Shown here in pieces: positions 55,219-64,000 of a stretch of 64,000 bases of DNA. The notes under the pieces were generated by a model that saw only the letters and a program-made list of their open reading frames with translations, searched no databases and was not told the DNA's origin. How positions within the stretch are numbered: the first letter of the stretch is position 1; every line of letters starts with the position of its first letter. The stretch is from JANQQZ01 sp039187315 (GTDB lineage Bacteria > Planctomycetota > Phycisphaerae > Phycisphaerales > UBA1924), in assembly GCA_039187315.1 (NCBI GenBank), contig JBCCZQ010000006.1:4213-68212 (forward strand), written 5' to 3'. The position numbers were made by a program, and so were the translations under genes.

Positions 55219-57270
55219 CTATTCGGCCTGGAGCAGATCGATCGCCAGCTCACGGAGCTGTCCATCGACCGCTGCGATCACGCGGTCACCGTCCGGCGAT
55301 CCGACCGTGACCAGCCCATCTAGTCGGCCGCCAATATCGGTCCGTGAGATCAGCTCGCCCGCGGAGGAACGAACTTCGATCACGGCGCGCTCCTCATCGG
55401 AACTGCTGTCGACGATGTGACAGCCCAGGACCACGTGCGAAACGCCGGTGCCGGCGATGTCGGCGGTGCAGCCGTACCAATACACGGTGAATCCGTCGCC
55501 GGCCGCCTGTGGCTGGGCCCAGGTCTGCTTCCCATCGGCGTCGAACGAGGCCATGAGGATCGAGGACGTCTCGTATGTGGCCTCGTCATACGTCTCAAAA
55601 ACGCCGAACCACCTCGTGTCACCGGCCTCCGACCTGACCGGCAGAAGGAACGCTGGGTAGCCCTCGTCGGGCACCTCGAGTTCCACTCGCCTTGAGACAC
55701 CGTCGTTGCCCAAGACCGTGAGCGAGCCATCGCCCATATCCAGCACAGCCATGTCCGAGCCTTGAGGGCGAATGATCGAGAACTCACCTAGGGCCGGGCC
55801 TCGATCGGCACCGAGCGTCACCACCGCGGGCAGGACCTCCTGACCTCCAGGCATGGCGGCGCGGCGGCGCTCGGCGGATTCGCGTCTGGCAGACGCCAGA
55901 GACTCGACCATCGCCTCGTCGTGCACCGAACCACCCGAGAGCAGCGTCTCTACCGTCGCGGTGAGCTGCGCACCCAGATCGGGCGAATAGCCCACGTGCA
56001 CATCGCGTACCACGCCCTCGGCGTCGATCACCACCGTGCAGGGGATACCCGTCACACCGTAAGCCCTGCCCACCGCGTCCGAGGCATCCGCGAGCTGAGC
56101 GAACGTCACTCCTGTGCGTTCCACCGCCTCGAGCGCCGCCTCGTACTGATCAGGCGAGTCCGAGTTGATCCCGATGAATGCAACCGGGCGATCGGCGAAC
56201 GAGGTGCTGACGGCTTCCAGTTCGGGCATCGCACGGAGGCATGGGCCGCACCACGACGCCCAGAAATCCAGCACCACTACGCGGCCTCGGTAGTCCTCAA
56301 GCGAGCGGAGCTCTTCCGACACTTGGGCTGCCGCATCGTCTGCTGGAAGGATCGGCAACTCGAACGACGGTGCAGGCTGGTTCACAAGCGACAGCTGCGG
56401 TTCGTTCAGGCCGTGCAGCGCCCCGGCGCTGTCCCCGTCCTCGTCTGCCGTCCCATTGGCCATCATCTCCTGCCAGTACTCGAAGTACGACGTGTCCATC
56501 GGCTCGAGACCAGCCAGGGCGAGCTCGAAAGCCGCGGGCTCCGGTGCCGCATCCAGCCACTCAAGCGATTCGATCTGCCGGACGCGTGTCAGCGTTGGTG
56601 GCTCGGTACCGAACATCCCGTCCGGGATGAACTCGGCCCACAGATCGGTCACATCCATCTCGTATCTGGCCGGCAGCCCTGTCTCGGCATCGAACCAGGC
56701 CCGCTCTCGGACCTGGTCACCCCCAAGTGTCGTGGTTTTGAAGACCCAGGTGCCCGGGCGGTCGTCTAGCGGCGCTTCCGTGATGCCCTCATAGGCTGTC
56801 GAGTCGAGCATCATCGCCACGCCGCCCTCCGGATCGCCCGCGAGGTGTAGCAGCCAGATGTCGTCGGCTTGGCCGAACGAGAGCATCGAGATGCTCCCGA
56901 GCATCTCCGAGGGCGCAGGCCGATCGAGGCGGCCGTAGTTCTGCCCCTGAAGATTGACCATCGTGAGCGACTCCGGCTCGGCGACAAGCACGATGCCCGG
57001 CTGCTCGAATCGGAACAGCCCGCCCGACATGACCATCGTAGAGTCGGATGAGAAGGACCAGAGCGCCGCGCTGGGTGGATCGCTCACGTAGGTCGATTTC
57101 GTGTAGTACTTCATCCCCCGCGCAGCCGCGACGCGGTCGAGGAACGCTCGTTCGATCGACTCGGCGCGCTCGGCGTCCGCCATCGCCGGATGGCCGATCC
57201 CCTGCTGTGCCCCTGCGAAGGCCGCCACACATGCTGCTGCCAGAGACATCGCCAGATTTGCGTATCGCAT
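55219..57270 (-). CDS. Secreted multidomain protein with thioredoxin (TlpA-like) domain
   Basis: The 683-residue protein has a signal peptide (MRYANLAMSLAAACVAAFAG). An N-terminal beta-rich domain (about residues 30-270) resembles periplasmic lipoprotein-carrier-like folds (LolA/DUF2092 type) only loosely. A TlpA/ResA-like thioredoxin follows (about 295-440) with the active site WASWCGPC at residues 337-344 and the cis-Pro loop GVTGIPCT. A C-terminal WD/PQQ-like beta domain of about 200 residues completes it. It may reduce disulfides in the periplasm, for example in cytochrome maturation, but no ccm genes are near. GGGGGC precedes the ATG at 57270. Confidence 0.85.
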   Translation of the reverse strand: MRYANLAMSLAAACVAAFAGAQQGIGHPAMADAERAESIERAFLDRVAAARGMKYYTKSTYVSDPPSAALWSFSSDSTMVMSGGLFRFEQPGIVLVAEPESLTMVNLQGQNYGRLDRPAPSEMLGSISMLSFGQADDIWLLHLAGDPEGGVAMMLDSTAYEGITEAPLDDRPGTWVFKTTTLGGDQVRERAWFDAETGLPARYEMDVTDLWAEFIPDGMFGTEPPTLTRVRQIESLEWLDAAPEPAAFELALAGLEPMDTSYFEYWQEMMANGTADEDGDSAGALHGLNEPQLSLVNQPAPSFELPILPADDAAAQVSEELRSLEDYRGRVVVLDFWASWCGPCLRAMPELEAVSTSFADRPVAFIGINSDSPDQYEAALEAVERTGVTFAQLADASDAVGRAYGVTGIPCTVVIDAEGVVRDVHVGYSPDLGAQLTATVETLLSGGSVHDEAMVESLASARRESAERRRAAMPGGQEVLPAVVTLGADRGPALGEFSIIRPQGSDMAVLDMGDGSLTVLGNDGVSRRVELEVPDEGYPAFLLPVRSEAGDTRWFGVFETYDEATYETSSILMASFDADGKQTWAQPQAAGDGFTVYWYGCTADIAGTGVSHVVLGCHIVDSSSDEERAVIEVRSSAGELISRTDIGGRLDGLVTVGSPDGDRVIAAVDGQLRELAIDLLQAE

Positions 57271-57320
57271 GCTGCCCCCTCTCTGAATGCCGCCGCAGAG
57301 GCAGCAGCCTATCACGCATA

Positions 57321-57337
57321 CTTACATCAGCTTACAT
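57321..57337. promoter_or_regulatory. Direct repeat CTTACAT-N3-CTTACAT before the thioredoxin-protein gene
   Basis: Two identical heptamers stand 10 bases apart (57321-57327 and 57331-57337), one turn of the helix, in an AT-rich patch about 50 bases before the start of the minus-strand gene. This arrangement suits a regulator binding as a dimer on one DNA face. Confidence 0.35.
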
Positions 57338-57439
57338 GATAGTCATCCGCCGTGATCAGTCCAGAACCTCATCACCGAGCGGCCACACGGTGGAGCCGCT
57401 CACATGCATGGTGTGACGGACCGAGCCCCGCACGCATCT

Positions 57440-58249
57440 TCAACGTCGGCGTTGCGCAGCGACCAAGCCAACGACGGCGAGCACGCCCGCGGTGCCGGGC
57501 GAGGGCACCGTGCCGAAAACAGCCAGAGTGATGTCGAATTCAAGCACGCTTGTACCAGCACGCGACACGAGCACGTCTGAAAGGTCCGACGTAGCACTGA
57601 GGCGGAAATCGGACCCGAAGATACCGCTGAAGGGCACGGATACTGCTGTCGAATCGCTTGTTTCGACGGCTTGGAAATCAAAGACGGGTCGTTCCTTCCC
57701 GTTTGCCAGCAACTCGTCGATGCGAAAGACCGATTTCGAAATGCTGAAGGCGGGCAGTCCGGTCTGGTTCGATTCGTATGAGACAGTGCCCGAGGCAACG
57801 CGTGGCGAGCCCCAGTCTGGGGCATCGATGTCGTCGGACAACTCGATCCCGAACGTCAGGTCGGAAGCCGCGGTGATACCCGCTCCGGCACTGATGCCAT
57901 CGGGCACAGACCGGACGAGCCGACCCGAGATGTCGATCTCGTAGAACGGCGCACCGACGACCGTGTCCCTCCGGATTGCATCGACCGAGAAGGATGTCGA
58001 AGCGAAGACCGGGCCGGTACCAGAGGGGCCGTCGAAGAAACCCGACCGCTCGTGTTCCAACCCCGCCCCGATTCGAAATGGCAGCTGCATCTCAACTACA
58101 TCAGACCCGGAATCGAAGATACTCTCGTCGCTGATCACGATCTCGATCTCGCTGCGGATCGTCAAGGCCGGCTGCGCATATGTCGAACCTGCCAGGGTTG
58201 CCAGTCCGAGCGTTCCGACGGTGGCGTTGATCCGATGCGTGCTTCTCAT
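57440..58249 (-). CDS. Second secreted protein with C-terminal sorting-type tail
   Basis: The 269-residue protein has a signal peptide (MRSTHRINATVGTLGLATLA, cut near TYA|Q) and a beta-rich body with no known motif. Its end is VPSPGTAGVLAVVGLVAAQR then Arg residues, the same order as in the protein at 14619-15302: Pro/Gly linker, one hydrophobic helix, Arg-rich tip. The mature parts of the two proteins look different by eye, so only the tail is shared. GAGAGGAC precedes the ATG at 58249. It stands between the thioredoxin protein and the divergent DUF58 operon. Confidence 0.75.
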   Translation of the reverse strand: MRSTHRINATVGTLGLATLAGSTYAQPALTIRSEIEIVISDESIFDSGSDVVEMQLPFRIGAGLEHERSGFFDGPSGTGPVFASTSFSVDAIRRDTVVGAPFYEIDISGRLVRSVPDGISAGAGITAASDLTFGIELSDDIDAPDWGSPRVASGTVSYESNQTGLPAFSISKSVFRIDELLANGKERPVFDFQAVETSDSTAVSVPFSGIFGSDFRLSATSDLSDVLVSRAGTSVLEFDITLAVFGTVPSPGTAGVLAVVGLVAAQRRR

Positions 58250-58435
58250 GCCGTGTCCTCTCCGCAGGGCTCCTTGCCCGTCGGAGCTGCGAATCTGTGA
58301 CGCGTGTGCGTTCAACGCACCCTACGCTGGGGGCGTTGCAAGCCGACAGTACGAGAAAGTCGTGCCGATTCGGGCGTGCGCAGCCGCAAACCATGCCGAT
58401 GCACCCGAAAGGCCTGTCGGCAGTATCATCCATCC

Positions 58436-59449
58436 ATGGCGGAGCCAGGAGCACACAGCGCTGCAGCGGCAGGGACGCCGGGGTTCACCGACCCCTCGAT
58501 GTACCTGCACCCCCAGACCCTCGCCAGGCTCGGCTCGTTCGAGCTCCGAGCCAAGATGATCGTCGAGGGGGTCATGAGCGGCATGCACCGCTCGCCCTAC
58601 CAGGGCTACAGCGTCGAGTTCGCCCAGCACCGCCCGTACGCGCCCGGCGACGATATCCGAAGGCTCGACTGGAAGGTCTACGCCCGGACCGACAAGCTCC
58701 AGATCAAGCAGTTCCAGCAGGAGACCAACCTCGACCTCGTCCTGATGGTCGACAACTCAGGCTCGATGGCCTACGGCTCCATCCCGTTCGAGCGCGCCTC
58801 GGGCGAGGGACAGAAATCGGGCCCCGGCGGGAGGCAGGACTGGACCAAATTCGATCACGCGACTGGCACCGCGGCCGCGATGGCCTACATCACCCTCCAG
58901 CAGGGCGACCGCGTCGGGCTGGTCACTTTTGCCGACGAGATCACGGGCATCGTCGACCGCTCTGGGCAGCGATCGACCTGGCGTCCAATCGTCGAGACGC
59001 TCAGCACCCGCACGCTCGACCGGCCCACGGACATCGGCCGCGTCGTCGATCAGACGCTCGCCAAGGTCACCAACCGCTGCCTGTTCGTGATCCTCAGCGA
59101 CCTGTTCGAGGACGCGGACGCTGTGCGGTCCGCGCTGGCCAGGATCCGCCACCGCCGGCACGACGCGATCCTCTTCCAGATCATGGATGAGTCCGAACTC
59201 GAGCTCGGCTTCGACGAGTCGACGGTCTTCGACGGTCTGGAAGGTGAGCCCCGGCTGCGGGTCAACCCGGAGACGATTCGCGAGGGGTACAAGCGCGTCG
59301 TCGGCGAGCACCTCGCCGCGATCGAGAAGGCGGCGCTGGGCTTCGGCTTCGACTACCAGCTGGTCCGCAACGGGTCCTATCTCGGGCCGACGCTCGCGCA
59401 GTTCGTGGCGGTCCGCAACGCGAAGATCAAGAGCAGCAAGATGGGCTAA
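58436..59449 (+). CDS. DUF58 family protein
   Basis: The 337-residue protein has the DUF58 core signature DDIRRLDWKVYARTDKL, followed by a VWA-like fold with the MIDAS-type DNSGSMAYGS, IILQQGDRVGL-like and FVILSDLFEDADA elements. DUF58 proteins usually sit in MoxR-AAA operons and are thought to work as metal-dependent adaptors in assembling or regulating membrane complexes. The ATG at 58436 is chosen; an ATG at 58500 is also possible. No MoxR gene lies upstream; the operon begins here and continues with a BatA-type protein. Confidence 0.88.
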   Translation: MAEPGAHSAAAAGTPGFTDPSMYLHPQTLARLGSFELRAKMIVEGVMSGMHRSPYQGYSVEFAQHRPYAPGDDIRRLDWKVYARTDKLQIKQFQQETNLDLVLMVDNSGSMAYGSIPFERASGEGQKSGPGGRQDWTKFDHATGTAAAMAYITLQQGDRVGLVTFADEITGIVDRSGQRSTWRPIVETLSTRTLDRPTDIGRVVDQTLAKVTNRCLFVILSDLFEDADAVRSALARIRHRRHDAILFQIMDESELELGFDESTVFDGLEGEPRLRVNPETIREGYKRVVGEHLAAIEKAALGFGFDYQLVRNGSYLGPTLAQFVAVRNAKIKSSKMG

Positions 59450-59489
59450 CGATGCAGACGCGAACCCCCGCGGGAAGGTCCAACACCGG

Positions 59490-61661
59490 ATGAGCTTCGT
59501 GAATCCATGGCTGACCGCGTTCGGCGTCGCGTTTGTGGCCCTGCCGATCGTGCTGCACCTGCTGCGCCGCCGCAGGCCGCCTGTACGCTGGGGCGCAATG
59601 CGCTTCCTGCTCGAGGCGGCCCGGCGCCAACGCCGCAGGATGACCGTCGAGCGCTGGGTGCTCTTGACAAGCCGGTGCCTGCTCGTGCTGCTGCTGGCCG
59701 CGGTGCTAGGTCGGCCGGTGCTGGGCTCTGGCGGAACCGCGATCACAGGGCCGCGGGACCTGTACCTGCTGCTGGACAACTCGCTGACCGCCGGAGCAAT
59801 CACAGACAGCGCCGCGGAGTTCGATCAGCTTCAGACGGCCGCACTGGATGCGCTCGACGGTCTCGACGCTGCCCGCGGCGACCGCGCGGCGCTCGTGCTG
59901 CTGGGCGGGCCTGCGGAGGCCAGCGTCACCCCACCGTCGAACGACCTCGCCGCCGTCCGCCGCCTCGTCCAACAGGCCGAACGGGTCGACAGCGCCGCTG
60001 ACCTTGCCGGGGGACTCACGATCGTCAGCAACGCCGTCGCAGCGCAAGACGACGCGCCGCCGGCGGAGGTCCGCGTGCTCAGCGGCCTGCGAGCTGGTTC
60101 GGTGGATCTATCCCAGACGCTTCCGACGTTCCCCGCGATCGAGGGGCCCGTCACGCTCGACGCGCCGGCCGACCAGCCAACCTCCAATGTCTCGGTAGCT
60201 GCGGTCGAGCCGCTCCGCAGCGTGCTCATCGGTCGCGACGGCGTTTCTGGGGAGGCAACGGTGCGGCTCAGGCGCGCGGGCGTCGTCGAAGCCCAGCGCA
60301 TCGGCGTATCGCTCATCGCGGAACTGCCCGATGGGCGCACCGTCCCGCTTGCAACCGGCGAAGCCGTGTTCGACCGCGGCGAGACCGAGGCCGGCGTGAT
60401 CGTGCCGTACCGGCTCCCCGCCTCGGCACGCGTTGACAGGCTAGTGCTGGCCGCGAGCATCGACGGGGATGCGCTGCCCGCGGACGACATGTCGCGCAGG
60501 GCGGTGCTCCTGCGTGAGTCACTCCGCGTCGGGCTCGTGGCACCACGACGCCTGGCCGACCCGACGGGGCTCGAGCGCTTCGGCGCCGCCGACTGGGTCC
60601 GGGTCGCGCTCGCGCCCGATGTGGGCGGGCCGATTGAGTCCATCGGCTTCGCGCCCGCCGGCTTCGACCGCCCCACAGCCGCCGGGCTCGATGCGGCCTT
60701 CGTCCTTGCGCCCGATGCGCTCGACGACGAGGGCTGGCGGGCGCTCCGGCTGATCACGAATCGCGGTGGGCTCGTGGTCCTGACACCCGCCGAAGCCGAG
60801 GGCGCTCAGCTCTGGACCGACCGGGTCGCATCTACGTTCGGCCTGCCATGGACGCTCGCGCGGGAGCCCGTGGAGCCCGACGGGCTCGCGCTGGCAGCGC
60901 CCGAGCCGGGCGCTCAAGGACGCGTGCTCGCGGTCCTGCGGAACGAACTCGCAGGACTGGTCGAGGGCGTCGGCGTGCAGCGTCTGCTGCCGGTGTCCAT
61001 AGAAGCAGGCCCGACCGACGGCCGGGGTACAGTTGAGCTGAGCCTGACGGACGGCCAGCCGATGCTTGTGGCCTCGGCGCCACAGTCGCCCGATGGCGGT
61101 ATCGCGCCAGGGCTGGTCGCTTATCTCGCGTCGCGCCCCGAACCCGGCTGGACCGATCTGCCCGCGCGCTCGGTGATGGTCCCCCTGATGCAGGAGCTGG
61201 TGCGCCAGGGCGTTTCGCTGGGCCGGGTCGACCGACCACGCGTCGCGGGCAACGACGCACGTTCACCGAACCAGCTGCGCGACCGGGCAGGCATCCCGAT
61301 CAACCAGCCGCTGCGCACCGCGGGCGTCTACGACCAAGTCGCGCCCGACGGCCGCCCGCTGCCGCCGCTGATCGTCGTCCCGGATACGGCCGCGTCGAAT
61401 ACCTCGACGCTGGAGCGCGACGCGGTCGAGGCCTGGCTCGGCCCGGCCCTGCCCGGAGGTCAGGTGCGCTGGGTCGAGCCGGACGCCGACCGAGCCTCGC
61501 CGAACACTGCCGCGCCGGGCGAGCACGCAGGGCGTTCGATCGGCCGGCCCTGGCTCGTCACGCTGCTGCTAGCTGGGATGGCGGTCGCGGTGCTCGAGTT
61601 GGTGCTCGGGCGGTACGCATCGCCCAAGAAGGCCGCGGAGCATGCGGGAGTCGCGGCATGA
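59490..61661 (+). CDS. BatA-type membrane protein with vWA-like domain
   Basis: The 723-residue protein opens with the double-helix BatA domain, FVNPWLTAFGVAFVALPIVL then HLLRRRRPPVRWGAMRFL, as in aerotolerance-type operons. A second membrane helix follows near residue 65, then a vWA-like region from about residue 95 (DLYLLLDNSLTAG), and a closing C-terminal helix (WLVTLLLAGMAVAVLELVLG). Most of the protein should face the periplasm between the helices. The DxS of the MIDAS is degenerate here. GGAAGG precedes the ATG. Its stop overlaps the next gene's ATG (ATGA). It belongs to the DUF58 operon. Confidence 0.85.
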   Translation: MSFVNPWLTAFGVAFVALPIVLHLLRRRRPPVRWGAMRFLLEAARRQRRRMTVERWVLLTSRCLLVLLLAAVLGRPVLGSGGTAITGPRDLYLLLDNSLTAGAITDSAAEFDQLQTAALDALDGLDAARGDRAALVLLGGPAEASVTPPSNDLAAVRRLVQQAERVDSAADLAGGLTIVSNAVAAQDDAPPAEVRVLSGLRAGSVDLSQTLPTFPAIEGPVTLDAPADQPTSNVSVAAVEPLRSVLIGRDGVSGEATVRLRRAGVVEAQRIGVSLIAELPDGRTVPLATGEAVFDRGETEAGVIVPYRLPASARVDRLVLAASIDGDALPADDMSRRAVLLRESLRVGLVAPRRLADPTGLERFGAADWVRVALAPDVGGPIESIGFAPAGFDRPTAAGLDAAFVLAPDALDDEGWRALRLITNRGGLVVLTPAEAEGAQLWTDRVASTFGLPWTLAREPVEPDGLALAAPEPGAQGRVLAVLRNELAGLVEGVGVQRLLPVSIEAGPTDGRGTVELSLTDGQPMLVASAPQSPDGGIAPGLVAYLASRPEPGWTDLPARSVMVPLMQELVRQGVSLGRVDRPRVAGNDARSPNQLRDRAGIPINQPLRTAGVYDQVAPDGRPLPPLIVVPDTAASNTSTLERDAVEAWLGPALPGGQVRWVEPDADRASPNTAAPGEHAGRSIGRPWLVTLLLAGMAVAVLELVLGRYASPKKAAEHAGVAA

Positions 61662-64000
61662 TCGAGTGGCTCTTCGGCATCGACCGCCTCGATCCGGCCG
61701 ACCCGGCCGTCCGACTGGAGTGGGCATGGACGATGCCCGGCTGGGCGTGGCTCGTGGTTTGCTTAGCTGTGGCGGCGCTCTGCTGGTGGTCGTATCGCGG
61801 CCTCGCCGGACGGGCAGCGACACGGGCCGTGCTCGCGGGCGCGCGAACCGGGCTGCTGCTCACGCTGCTGCTCCTGCTGGCCGGGCCGAAGCTCACCCGC
61901 ACCACGGAACGGACCGAGCCCGACTGGATCGTCACGCTGATCGACCGCTCAGCATCGCTGACGATCGCTGACGCGCCTGCCGAGAGCGACGCCTCGACCG
62001 GCTCCCCCATCACCCGCGAGGAGCAACTCCGCGGCGTCCTCGATGCCTACGCCGATGCGTTCGCTTCGGTCGGTCAATCGCGTTCGCTGCTGACGCTCGG
62101 CTTCGATGCGGGCGCATTCGAGCTCGTAGAGACTGGCCCCGGTCAGGGCGGGCTGACCGCATCGCTCGGTGAGGCGGACGGCGGACGCACGCTGCTTGGA
62201 GCGTCGCTGGACACAGCGCTCGACAGTGTCGTGGCCAGGCCCGTAGCGGGCGTGCTGGTCCTTAGCGATGGCGCATCGACGGACACCGTCAGCCGGCGCG
62301 CGATGCAGCGGCTCCGCGCCGAACGCATCCCCGTCCACGTCCTCCCGCTGGGCTCGCCCGATCCGGTGCGCGACCTGCGGCTCGCCAGGGTCGAAGCGCC
62401 CGATGCCGCCTTCGTCCGCGACCGCGTGCCCGTGCGTGTCCGCATCGAACGGACCGGCGGGGGGATCGGACAAGCCGAAGGGCCCGACGCCAGCGCCTCG
62501 GTTGATGGGGGCGTCGCCTGGGTGGAGTTGGTCGAGGTCGCGACGGACCGGGTGCTCGACCGCGTCCGCGTGCCATCGGCCGAGACGGGCGACGGCGTCG
62601 CGGAGGTGACGCTGACGGCGCAGCCGGACATCGCCGGTGAAGCCGATTGGGCCGTTCGGCTCGTTCCGGACGGCCCTGACCTGCTGGCGGAGAACAACGC
62701 GGCCTCGCTGACGATCCGGCTTGTCGACCAGCCGCTGCGCGTGCTGCACACAGACGGCGGGCCGCGCTGGGAGTTCCGGTATCTCAAGAATCTGCTGCTG
62801 CGTGAGCGGTCGATCCTCTCCAGTTCACTGCTGCTGACCACCGGCCGCCGGCACATCCGCGAGGGGCCGCTGCCGATCGACTCCGTGCCCGTCTCGCCGG
62901 GCGACTGGGAGGGCGTGGACATCATGATCCTCGGCGATGTCCGCGCCGACCTGTTCAGCGCGGCGCAGCTCGAGGCCATCCGATCCCAGGTCGCCGATCG
63001 GGGCATGGGCCTGCTGTTCGTTGCCGGGCCCGAGGCGACGCCCGAATCCTGGGTCGGCACGCCGCTCGAGGCGCTGCTTCCGCTCGTCGTGCGTGGCAAG
63101 CCCGGCGCCTGGTCGCAGCCGGTCACGCTCCAACGCGGGGTTGAGGCCGAGCGCCTGGGCCTGCTCGCGCTCAGCGATGAGGGCGACGCCTGGCCCGACC
63201 GGCTCTCGCGCCCCGAGACGGGCTGGAGCCTGCTGCGGTGGGCTCAGCGGTTCTCGCTCGATCAGGTCAAGCCCACCGCGTCCGTGCTTGCTTCGTTTGC
63301 ACCGGCCACCGGCGACGAGCCTCCGAGCCCCGCGGTGCTCTCGATGCGCTACGGCGCAGGCCGTGTCGTCTACATCGCAACCGATGAGATCTGGCGCTGG
63401 CGGTACGCGCGCGGCGAGGCCCTGCCCGAACGCTTCTGGATCCCGATCCTCCGCCTGCTCGGACGCGAGACGCTCGCGCCCACGAGCGACCCGGCGGTGC
63501 TTGCCGCCGACCCGGCCGCGATCGAGCTCGGCGACCGCTCGGTGATCTCGCTCCGCCTTCTCGACGCTCAGCTGGTCTCCGCCGCTCCAAGCACGCTCCG
63601 GGCGCGTGTCGTGGACGACGGCGGCCAGCCCGTCGCCGATCTGCCGCTCCAGGCCACAGGTGAGGTCGGCGCTTCACGCCGCTTCGACGCCGTCTGGACC
63701 CCCAGCCGCCCCGGCCGATTCGCGGTCGTCGCCGACGATCCTTCGCTCGGCGGTGTACGGCTGACCGAGGATGTCGAGGTTTTCGCTCCCGACGACGAGC
63801 GGCGGCGATCCGATGCCGACCACGCCGCTCTGGGAGCACTCGCCGAAGCCTCCGGTGGACGTGTCCTGAGCCGGGAGGATCTCACTTCACTTTCCGATCT
63901 TTTTCCAAACAGATCAAGGACCTTGGCGGGCATTCCAGACGAAGAAGACCTTTGGGACGCCCCGTGGGCTCTGATTTTGCTGATCGTGCTGCTATCCACG
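61658..64000 (+). CDS. Large membrane protein of the DUF58/BatA operon (3' end outside window)
   Basis: The visible 781 residues begin with two membrane helices (about residues 28-45 and 58-75), then a vWA-like start DWIVTLIDRSASLTIAD, and LVLSDGASTDTVSRRAM. The block LHTDGGPRWEFRYLKNLLLR is the hallmark of the planctomycete/proteobacterial operon partner often annotated as a glutamine-amidotransferase-like or VWA membrane protein; here the Cys of a GATase is not seen. A last helix begins at the right edge (WALILLIVLLST). Its ATG overlaps the BatA-type gene's stop. The stop codon is beyond 64000. Confidence 0.85.
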   Translation, partial: MIEWLFGIDRLDPADPAVRLEWAWTMPGWAWLVVCLAVAALCWWSYRGLAGRAATRAVLAGARTGLLLTLLLLLAGPKLTRTTERTEPDWIVTLIDRSASLTIADAPAESDASTGSPITREEQLRGVLDAYADAFASVGQSRSLLTLGFDAGAFELVETGPGQGGLTASLGEADGGRTLLGASLDTALDSVVARPVAGVLVLSDGASTDTVSRRAMQRLRAERIPVHVLPLGSPDPVRDLRLARVEAPDAAFVRDRVPVRVRIERTGGGIGQAEGPDASASVDGGVAWVELVEVATDRVLDRVRVPSAETGDGVAEVTLTAQPDIAGEADWAVRLVPDGPDLLAENNAASLTIRLVDQPLRVLHTDGGPRWEFRYLKNLLLRERSILSSSLLLTTGRRHIREGPLPIDSVPVSPGDWEGVDIMILGDVRADLFSAAQLEAIRSQVADRGMGLLFVAGPEATPESWVGTPLEALLPLVVRGKPGAWSQPVTLQRGVEAERLGLLALSDEGDAWPDRLSRPETGWSLLRWAQRFSLDQVKPTASVLASFAPATGDEPPSPAVLSMRYGAGRVVYIATDEIWRWRYARGEALPERFWIPILRLLGRETLAPTSDPAVLAADPAAIELGDRSVISLRLLDAQLVSAAPSTLRARVVDDGGQPVADLPLQATGEVGASRRFDAVWTPSRPGRFAVVADDPSLGGVRLTEDVEVFAPDDERRRSDADHAALGALAEASGGRVLSREDLTSLSDLFPNRSRTLAGIPDEEDLWDAPWALILLIVLLST

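Overview
The window is a 64 kb piece of a high-GC bacterial chromosome that is almost fully coding: about 50 protein genes on both strands, short intergenic gaps and many ATGA start/stop overlaps. I see no rRNA, tRNA, IS element, prophage or CRISPR array. The best guess for the host is a planctomycete of the Phycisphaerae/Phycisphaerales type. The pointers are two secreted proteins ending in a short proline/glycine stretch, one hydrophobic helix and an Arg-rich tail, a bacterial GlnRS beside a GluRS, a DUF58 - BatA-type - large membrane protein operon, and giant mixed-domain secreted proteins. This is inference from family patterns; there is no 16S sequence here.

Layout. 1-5.3 kb: a GH35-type beta-galactosidase homologue running off the left edge, a TolC-like outer-membrane lipoprotein, a GNAT acetyltransferase and a polytopic membrane protein. 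5.3-14.5 kb: housekeeping metabolism (glmS, carB), a small zinc-ribbon membrane protein, an HhH-GPD glycosylase with a GATase-1 protein, and a Deg-type serine protease. 14.6-15.3 kb: a secreted sorting-signal protein. 15.3-21.3 kb: a long minus-strand run glnS - DUF4259 - four-Cys small protein - pqiA - pqiB (MCE) - PfkB kinase - methyltransferase. 21.3-25.2 kb: a decayed gene overlapping glnS, a pentapeptide-repeat protein, an Old Yellow Enzyme reductase behind a palindromic operator, and gltX. 25.4-30.5 kb: an EF-G-like GTPase, an ankyrin protein, a small unknown protein and a class V aminotransferase. 30.5-34 kb: the translationally coupled trio rsmE - alpha/alpha-toroid protein - M32 carboxypeptidase. 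34.1-40.2 kb: a very acidic tail-anchored protein, then a minus-strand cluster asnS - LRR protein - beta-barrel - peptidase-MA-like metalloprotease. 40.3-46.6 kb: an SPFH protein, an AT-rich island with three inverted repeats before a Cys-rich secreted protein, rlmN, and a large alpha/beta-hydrolase - membrane - ATP-grasp fusion. 46.6-55.1 kb: a WD40 protein, pdxH, dnaB, a small lipoprotein with a clear terminator, the run pfkA - SpoIIE-type phosphatase - lepB, and an EF-hand protein. 55.2-64 kb: a thioredoxin-containing secreted protein, a second sorting-signal protein, and the DUF58 operon running off the right edge.

Most of the window is core chromosome. The most unusual object is the 837-residue protein at 44113-46626, which joins a serine hydrolase, a multi-helix membrane region and an ATP-grasp ligase-like domain, and starts one base after the rlmN stop. 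Other points worth checking are the GH35 homologue that seems to lack its nucleophile, the EF-G-like GTPase with altered G3/G4 motifs, the inverted-repeat island at 42028-42146, and the frame-disrupted gene overlapping the glnS start.
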